Origin: Ignavibacteriales bacterium
GTDB lineage: Bacteria > Bacteroidota > Ignavibacteria > Ignavibacteriales > Melioribacteraceae
Direction: 5' to 3'
NCBI GenBank assembly: GCA_016177735.1
Contig: JACOUS010000028.1
Coordinates: 1-36,959, forward strand
DNA: 36,959 bases
Part shown: positions 32,088 through 36,959 of the stretch, piece after piece
Position numbering within the stretch: the stretch's first letter is position 1
Layout: each line of letters opens with the position of its first letter
Translations under genes and position numbers: made by a program
Notes under the pieces: model-generated
What the model was told of the DNA's origin: nothing
Databases searched by the model: none
What the model saw: the letters and a program-made list of their open reading frames with translations, nothing else

Positions 32088-33006
32088 GGTGCGCCTCCGT
32101 ATTCACGCCGTCGGTTCCGGCAAGTTCAATAAAAATTTCCTGAAGCGATATATCGTTTGCGTTAAACTTCTTTACGTTCACTTCTTTTTCAACAAGAAGT
32201 TTTAACAACTCTTGTGCTTGGTTCGATTCTCTCAACCGTATCCCGGTTGTGTTGCCGAAGTTTTCTATCTTTTCGACTATCGGGTGATTTTTCAGAAATG
32301 AAATATCTCCGTTGTAAGTTAGGCTCACATTTTTTTGTGCATGCCTTGCTTTTATTTCGCTCAACGATCCTTTCAAAATTATTTTTCCGTGATCGATCAT
32401 CGCAAGGTGGTCGCAAAGTTTCTCCGCAAAATCCATCAAGTGGGTTGAAAAAATTATGACCTTTCCTCTCTCTTTCATTTCAAGAATAATATCTTTTAAA
32501 AGATTTGTGTTAACCGGATCGAGACCGGCAAACGGTTCATCGAGAATTATGAAATCTGGATCGTGAAGAATTGTTGTAATGAATTGAAGCTTCTGCTGAT
32601 TCCCTTTTGATAAATCTTCCACTTTGGATAAGCGGCGGTCGTAGAGATCAAATCTTTTTAAATACTCGTTAGCTTTTTTGTGAATCTCTCTTCCGCTTTT
32701 GCCTTTGAGCTCCGCAAAGTATTGAAGCGTTTCGATCACTTTCATTTTTTTGTAGAGACCGCGTTCTTCGGGAAGGTAACCGACTTTGTTCTTAAATTCT
32801 TGTCCGACTTTAACGCCGCGCAGAACAACCTCGCCGTCATCGGGCAGATAAATTCCCATCATCATTCGTATTGTAGTAGTCTTGCCCGCTCCGTTGCGGC
32901 CTATGAGTCCGAAGATCGATCCTTCGGGTACTTCGAACGAAGCATTATCAACGGCAGTAAGTGAATTGAATCGTTTGGTTAGATTTTTTACTTCGAGTGC
33001 ATGCAT
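32080..33006 (-). CDS. ABC transporter ATP-binding protein (NatA-like)
   Basis: A 308-aa ATPase that powers the permease downstream. Walker A GRNGAGKT (36-43), signature LSKGNQQKL, Walker B FIILDEPFAGLD and the H-loop IIFSTHLMDFAE are all present. The C-terminal 80 residues (KNVSLTYNGDISFLKNHPIVEKIEN ...) match the DUF4162-type extension common in NatA/CcmA-like exporters. GAGGGAA lies upstream of the ATG. Together with the following gene it forms a two-gene export unit. Confidence 0.93.
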   Translation of the reverse strand: MHALEVKNLTKRFNSLTAVDNASFEVPEGSIFGLIGRNGAGKTTTIRMMMGIYLPDDGEVVLRGVKVGQEFKNKVGYLPEERGLYKKMKVIETLQYFAELKGKSGREIHKKANEYLKRFDLYDRRLSKVEDLSKGNQQKLQFITTILHDPDFIILDEPFAGLDPVNTNLLKDIILEMKERGKVIIFSTHLMDFAEKLCDHLAMIDHGKIILKGSLSEIKARHAQKNVSLTYNGDISFLKNHPIVEKIENFGNTTGIRLRESNQAQELLKLLVEKEVNVKKFNANDISLQEIFIELAGTDGVNTEAHHV

Positions 33007-33872
33007 CTATTCCCTCAAATATGTGTGCATATTTTGACGTGCAATATAACGAAAGTGTTTTTAAATGATGATGAACCGTCCGATTGAAAAATTTGCGGAC
33101 TATCAATCTTAATACGAAAACACAACGCCAATAGCAGAGACTACCCGGCGAGTCGTCTCAACAGCAACTACGCAACATTGAACTCATGTCAACATCTTAA
33201 CAAGATTAAGGTGAGAATAGTCCCGGCTTTTAAGTCGGGGCACAACACTTTAGGGCTTTAGCCCAAATTAAAAATTAATTTTGGACTAAAGTCCGGTATC
33301 CGGATGTTATTCATTTCCACGACATATCACCGCAAAACGGGATTCCGTTTGCACGGAAAATGCCGTGGCTATTTATTCTCTACTAGCTATCCCCACAAGA
33401 AAACCAATTGACAAAAAACCGAACTTGAATTAAATTGATTTCAAATTTTTGAAGCACTTTCACGGATGCCGTGAGCAGCATTCACGACAGAAGAAAAATT
33501 GATGAGGGCATTAATGATTTCTTCTTCCGTCGAACTGACCGTTTGCATTCCGCTGAAACACAAAACCAAAACACGAAAAAAATTTTTTGGAATAGATTTA
33601 ACAACTTGCTGCACGCATGTTTTGAAAACAGTTATGGGGGTAAAAAGTCCAACTGTATTTTATCCGAAATTGAGGCATTGAGACAATGCCCCCAATATGC
33701 CGATTATAATCTTACGTGCGAGAACTGTTATTTATTTTTTTGTCTCAACCCTGCTTGCAGCAGGCAAGTTCGGATAAAACACTTAACGTTAGCTTGCTTC
33801 TTTTTTAATGTACATTCCGGTTGAATAATTGATTAAATTTAGGACAAAGAATTATTATTTGAAGAAAATATT
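33007..33872. repeat. Large intergenic region with dispersed repeats
   Basis: This 866-base region holds CCCGGCTT-TT-AAGTCGGG (33222-33239, one G-T pair), GGGCT-TT-AGCCC (33253-33264) and GGACT-AA-AGTCC (33283-33294), which belong to the family at 1-110, then the second 52-nt hairpin element. From about 33470 to 33830 two overlapping open frames exist (the longest 117 aa, 33471-33824) but neither resembles a known protein. I do not call a gene. It forms the left border of the restriction-modification pair. Confidence 0.6.
33317..33368. repeat. 52-nt hairpin element, copy 2
   Basis: The same element as 21363-21414 with outer stem CCACG (33317-33321) and CGTGG (33364-33368). The inner part here pairs better: CAAA-(A)-CGG with CCGTTTG. 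Five substitutions separate the two copies and two of these keep the outer stem. Confidence 0.75.
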
Positions 33873-35258
33873 GTGACAAAAGCTGAAATATCTGAAATAA
33901 AAAATGGTAACAATGGTGAACTTGGTAAGTATCTGAATCCAACTAATGATACCAAAACACTATTTTTTACTTTAGATAAATTGGGAAGATTACCCGAAAA
34001 TTTTGATGGCAAATATTTCATTCCCCTTTGTAATCATCCAATTGAAAAGATCAGATTATTGGCAGTTAAAAACATAGGTAAATTATGTGATGAAAAATAT
34101 TTAAATCAATTAGAAAATATTTCTATTTCCGATGAGAGCACTATGGTTAGACGGGAAGCTATTTCTTCTATCGGGAGAATGCGAAATAAAAAGGCAATTC
34201 CTATTCTGATCAAAAGTTTGAAAGATCCTGACCCTAAAATTGTATTACAAGCAATTAGAGGTTTGTTAGTTTTTAATGAAGATGAAATGGTTATTTCAGA
34301 ATTAAAAAAATTAATTGATCATCCAAATGAAGTAATTAAAAACGTAATTGAAAAAGAATATTTTGACGAATCAAAATCAGAATACAATGGTGACCATTGT
34401 AAATCTCCAAATTATCTTAAAAACGTTGTTGTGAATGGTGATGTGCTTGAAATATTGAAGATCGTTCCTAATGAATCAATTCACCTTACTTTTACATCTC
34501 CACCTTATTATAATGCAAGAGATTATTCAATTTATCAAAGCTATGATGAATATTTAGAATTTTTGAGAGATGTTTTCAAAGAAGTTCATCGCATAACTAA
34601 AGAAGGAAGATTTTTTATATTAAATACTTCTCCAATAATTATTCCACGAGTTAGTCGTCAACATTCAAGCAAAAGATACCCAATACCATTTGACATACAT
34701 CCTTTTTTAATTGAAATGGGCTGGGAATTTATCGACGATATTGTTTGGGTAAAACCAGAATTCAGTGCAAAAGATCGCAATTCCAGTTTTCGTCAACACA
34801 GAAAACCATTAGCTTACAAACCCACGGCTGTAACAGAATATTTAATGGTATACCGCAAAAAGACACATAAATTAATTGATTGGAATATTAGGCAATACGA
34901 TTATAAAACTGTTCAAGAAAGTAAAGTTCTTGGTGAAGTTGACCAAATAAACACTTGGAATATTGACCCGACATTTGATAAAACGCATACAGCCGTTTTT
35001 CCAATGGAATTATGCCTACGAGTTTTAAAATATTATTCCTTCAAAAACGATTTAGTATTCGACCCGTTTGGTGGTAGCGGAACTTTTAGCAAAGCGGCTC
35101 AATCCCTTAACAGATACTTCTTCACAACCGAAATATCAAACAAATATTTTGAACGAATAAAAGAAAACATTGGTCAAAATGTTTTGTTTAATACTGAGTT
35201 TCCAAATAAATATTTTTCATTTCAAGAATTCTACAAAATTATTGAGGCTAACAAATGA
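33873..35258 (+). CDS. HEAT-repeat/DNA methyltransferase fusion (type II modification)
   Basis: A 461-aa protein. Residues about 48-165 are three to four HEAT repeats (NHPIEKIRLLAVKNIG, STMVRREAISSIGRMRNKKA, DPKIVLQAIRGLLVFN). Residues about 183-450 form a beta-class DNA amino-methyltransferase: catalytic SPPY at 209-212, then the SAM site FDPFGGSGTF at 396-405, with TAVFPMEL between. SPPY suits N4-cytosine methylation, though adenine is possible. The frame has no ATG before the core; the start at 33873 is GTG, without a strong ribosome site. The endonuclease gene overlaps it by 4 bases. The HEAT extension is unusual for a methylase and may bind DNA or the partner. AT-rich codons mark it as foreign compared with recJ. 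Confidence 0.85.
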   Translation: MTKAEISEIKNGNNGELGKYLNPTNDTKTLFFTLDKLGRLPENFDGKYFIPLCNHPIEKIRLLAVKNIGKLCDEKYLNQLENISISDESTMVRREAISSIGRMRNKKAIPILIKSLKDPDPKIVLQAIRGLLVFNEDEMVISELKKLIDHPNEVIKNVIEKEYFDESKSEYNGDHCKSPNYLKNVVVNGDVLEILKIVPNESIHLTFTSPPYYNARDYSIYQSYDEYLEFLRDVFKEVHRITKEGRFFILNTSPIIIPRVSRQHSSKRYPIPFDIHPFLIEMGWEFIDDIVWVKPEFSAKDRNSSFRQHRKPLAYKPTAVTEYLMVYRKKTHKLIDWNIRQYDYKTVQESKVLGEVDQINTWNIDPTFDKTHTAVFPMELCLRVLKYYSFKNDLVFDPFGGSGTFSKAAQSLNRYFFTTEISNKYFERIKENIGQNVLFNTEFPNKYFSFQEFYKIIEANK

Positions 35259-36181
35259 CGCTTACTGAACAAGTCGCAAAAAATATTATCAAAAAACTTT
35301 TGAAAGGTGAGGACTATCGTATTGAAATTGTAGCACTTATTAATGCTGATTTTCTGCAATATGCAATTGATTTCTTTAAAAAAATTGTTGAGGCAAAACT
35401 TAATAACCAAGACATTAATATTGATTGGTATAAAAAAGAATTCTTATCGAAAAGTTTACCAAAAGAAGAAATAGCTATACATTCTGGTTTAAACCAAAAA
35501 ACGATCAAGAATATGTATAATTCCGAAACTAGGGAAATTGTAATTGACGCATCTTATCAACATTACGAACAACTGTATGAAGCTATTAAAAGTTTAGTAG
35601 ATAGTGAAAACGAATTTAATTTGAAACTTACAATTAAAATTAAAGCTGTCAGCGTAGAGCTTAATATTGGAGAAAGTCTGATTGTTATAAATACACTTGC
35701 TGTCAAACGTGCAGCCTTGCGAGGGGGCTATTGGAGCACAGCCGGAAAACGTGTAGAGAAACCTTTGATGCAAACTTTATGCAAGTTATATGGTGTACCA
35801 CAATCAAATTATTTACTTAAGCTTAAAAGTAAAAAGAAAAAAGTGGAATTTGATTTCGAAAGAGAAATAGATTTCTACTTAGTGGACGATTCAAAGAATT
35901 ATAAATGTGAAGTCAAGTTGATGGGGATTGGTAATCCCGAAAGTGCTGATGCAGTTATTGCTAGAGCCAGTGAAGTTTTTGTTGCGGATAAACTTTCAGA
36001 AACTAATAAAAATCAATTGAACAGTCTTAATGTTAACTGGGTAGAGCTTAGAAGCGAAAATGGTTATAAAAGATTTAAAACTATTCTTGAAAGTTTAAAT
36101 ATCCCATTCGATAAAGATGGAGATTATACAGAAGAGTCATTGAATGAAATATTTAATGAAGTTTTCCAAAACGCAAGCTAA
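35255..36181 (+). CDS. CfrBI-like type II restriction endonuclease
   Basis: A 308-aa protein starting at the ATGA overlap with the methyltransferase, the typical layout of a restriction-modification pair. The probable catalytic site is FEREIDFYLVDDSKNYKCEVK with D206 and E219-V-K221, a PD-(D/E)XK core, followed by GNPESADAVIARASEVFVADKL. I recognise this as like the CfrBI family, whose prototype cuts CCWWGG next to an N4-cytosine methylase; that assignment is from memory of the family and needs a profile search. The N-terminal 200 residues are helical and rich in Lys. Composition is AT-rich like its partner. Confidence 0.7.
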   Translation: MTLTEQVAKNIIKKLLKGEDYRIEIVALINADFLQYAIDFFKKIVEAKLNNQDINIDWYKKEFLSKSLPKEEIAIHSGLNQKTIKNMYNSETREIVIDASYQHYEQLYEAIKSLVDSENEFNLKLTIKIKAVSVELNIGESLIVINTLAVKRAALRGGYWSTAGKRVEKPLMQTLCKLYGVPQSNYLLKLKSKKKKVEFDFEREIDFYLVDDSKNYKCEVKLMGIGNPESADAVIARASEVFVADKLSETNKNQLNSLNVNWVELRSENGYKRFKTILESLNIPFDKDGDYTEESLNEIFNEVFQNAS

Positions 36182-36356
36182 CCTCTTTAATCCGTCAAAA
36201 TAACGCCGGACATGTAAGTAAAAATTCCGTCAATAAACCGCCGGGCAAGCAAGAGGATAAAAAAAATTTTTGCCCGCTCTGCAAAAGCAGATGCTAAAAA
36301 AATTCATTCGGCGTTTATCTATTTTCAAATAAACACAAAACCATCGCGGAGGAAAA

Positions 36357-36497
36357 ATGACGGGCATAATTGGGCTACTATCCGGTTTATATTTTATAAT
36401 TACTATCAGTGTGGTTGGATTTATTCTTTACATGATGTACCGCATCGTTAAAGCCTTGGAAAAAATTGCTGAGACTTATTCTAAAAAGAACAACTAA
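36357..36497 (+). CDS. Small single-TM protein
   Basis: A 46-aa ORF with a strong ribosome site, GGAGG at 36348-36352, 4 bases before the ATG. It has a short N-terminus, one hydrophobic helix (residues about 3-27, FIITISVVGFILYMMY) and then a Lys-rich tail (KALEKIAETYSKKNN). I do not recognise it. It lies 175 bases after the restriction gene and ahead of a GGAGACGC hairpin (36506-36528). Confidence 0.65.
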   Translation: MTGIIGLLSGLYFIITISVVGFILYMMYRIVKALEKIAETYSKKNN

Positions 36498-36505
36498 TTG
36501 TTTTC

Positions 36506-36528
36506 GGAGACGCGCGCGGTGCGTCTCC
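36506..36528. repeat. GGAGACGC hairpin
   Basis: GGAGACGC (36506-36513) and GCGTCTCC (36521-36528) form an 8-bp stem with a 7-base loop, a relative of the 26641-26669 palindrome. It lies between the small TM protein and the antitoxin remnant. Confidence 0.6.
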
Positions 36529-36589
36529 ACATTTGCTGCAATAATTTGAAAAACAAAAGTGAATATTATCTCCGCAGAAAAGAGTTCAA

Positions 36590-36757
36590 ATGAAAGACGA
36601 GTTATTTTATGATCTGCAAAAAAGTATAAAAGAAGGCGGCAAGATATTGAAAGGTCAAAAGAAACCGAGTCGTAAATTTATTAGTAAAGTCACATCTTCC
36701 CGCGATAAAGATGGAGCTGCGTTCCCCCCGCTGATAAATAGGAGAATAACCGAATGA
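36590..36757 (+). pseudogene. Truncated HigA/XRE-type antitoxin remnant
   Basis: A 55-codon ORF beginning MKDELFYDLQKSIKEGG and KGQKKPSRKF. This is the conserved N-terminus of many HigA-type antitoxins, which continue into an XRE helix-turn-helix. Here, after residue 33, the sequence changes to an unrelated tail (VTSSRDKDGAAFPPLINRR) and stops, so the DNA-binding domain is missing. No toxin gene is next to it. Its stop overlaps the start of the following gene (ATGA at 36754-36757). The match rests on my memory of the family. Confidence 0.55.
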
Positions 36758-36959
36758 ACATTAATCAAAATATTCTACATGCAATCGGCAACACATCGAT
36801 GGTAAAACTGTGCAAGGTTGTGCCGAAGTGTTTGTAAAACTTGAGTGGGAAAATCCAACCGGCAGTATGAAAGACCGCGCTGCACAGGCAATGATTTCAA
36901 GAGCCGAAGAAGACGGAAGATTAAAACCGGGCAATACAATTGTTGAATACACCGGCGGA
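36754..36959 (+). pseudogene. Cysteine synthase-family gene, frame broken, runs off the window
   Basis: From 36754 the frame reads [19 protein letters not shown], the standard start of PLP-dependent cysteine synthases, then KVVPKCL and stop at 36838-36840 region. From 36819 another frame continues [20 protein letters not shown] with the Schiff-base lysine in GSMKDR, then [13 protein letters not shown] and IVEYTGG. Both halves fit the family, so the shift (into a frame two bases on) breaks a real gene. A deletion between copies of GGTTGTGCCG would explain it, because KVVP and CAEV both arise from the single 'ggttgtgccgaagtg'. Assembly or sequencing error is the alternative. The 3' part lies outside the window. 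Confidence 0.7.

Noticed and set aside
33784-33791. TAACGTTA core that resembles an integron attC junction
   Set aside because: The flanking bases do not fit the attC consensus on the right side and no integrase or cassette array is present.
33471-33824. 117-aa open frame with a Cys-rich end
   Set aside because: No ribosome site, no recognisable domain and an overlapping alternative frame; reported only as part of the intergenic region.
1-36959. CRISPR arrays and tRNA genes
   Set aside because: No regularly spaced repeat-spacer pattern was seen (the 170-360 array has irregular spacing and no spacers), and no tRNA cloverleaf was recognised in the gaps.

Overview
The window looks like chromosome from a member of the Ignavibacteriota/Chlorobi side of the FCB group, possibly from a metagenome assembly. 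The evidence is two secreted proteins with C-terminal type IX secretion (T9SS) sorting domains of the 'PNPFNP...SGIYF' kind, a BlaI/M56 pair with an FCB-style long periplasmic tail, moderate GC, and intergenic regions full of short palindromic repeat modules. Species cannot be read from the sequence.

Layout. Bases 1-787 hold no gene, only hairpins and dispersed repeats. Next come a solitary type I restriction subunit HsdR (788-3853) and a tightly coupled PD-(D/E)XK + DUF5655 nuclease-like protein (3856-4755), with no methylase or specificity gene in view. Then follow an NHL-repeat secreted protein, a BlaI-type repressor with an M56 membrane protease preceded by two perfect TACGAA-N4-TTCGTA dyads, and an asparagine-synthase-like protein. 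A minus-strand DNA repair/translation block runs recJ - yebC - ruvC - (outer-membrane barrel protein) - ruvA, with the RNase P RNA gene rnpB upstream of recJ. An AI-2E-type permease is divergent from a membrane-anchored GH13 amylase. These are followed by a PAS-sensor histidine kinase, a repeat cluster, a GNAT protein and two consecutive T9SS cargo proteins (a PD40 propeller and an M6-type metalloprotease). The minus strand from 26.7 to 33.0 kb carries a radical SAM protein, a lipoprotein, a family-2 methyltransferase, a small helical protein and a NatA/NatB-like ABC exporter.

The right end is a second defence island. An AT-rich HEAT-repeat/DNA-methyltransferase fusion overlaps by 4 bp a restriction endonuclease that I read as CfrBI-like. 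After it come a small one-TM protein, a truncated HigA-type antitoxin remnant, and the 5' end of a cysteine-synthase-family gene whose reading frame is broken, apparently by a deletion between short direct repeats.

How the genes work together. The clearest functional units are the RuvA/RuvC/RecJ recombination set, the BlaI/M56 signal-relay pair with its candidate operators, the ABC ATPase/permease pair, and the type II restriction-modification pair. The most unusual structural signals are: (i) a 52-nt hairpin element in two copies that differ by a compensatory base pair; (ii) a dispersed repeat that also forms part of the signal-peptide coding region of the NHL gene; (iii) an imperfect tandem hairpin array at 170-360; (iv) a composite dispersed repeat in two copies with exchanged internal modules; and (v) the broken cysteine synthase start next to the antitoxin remnant.
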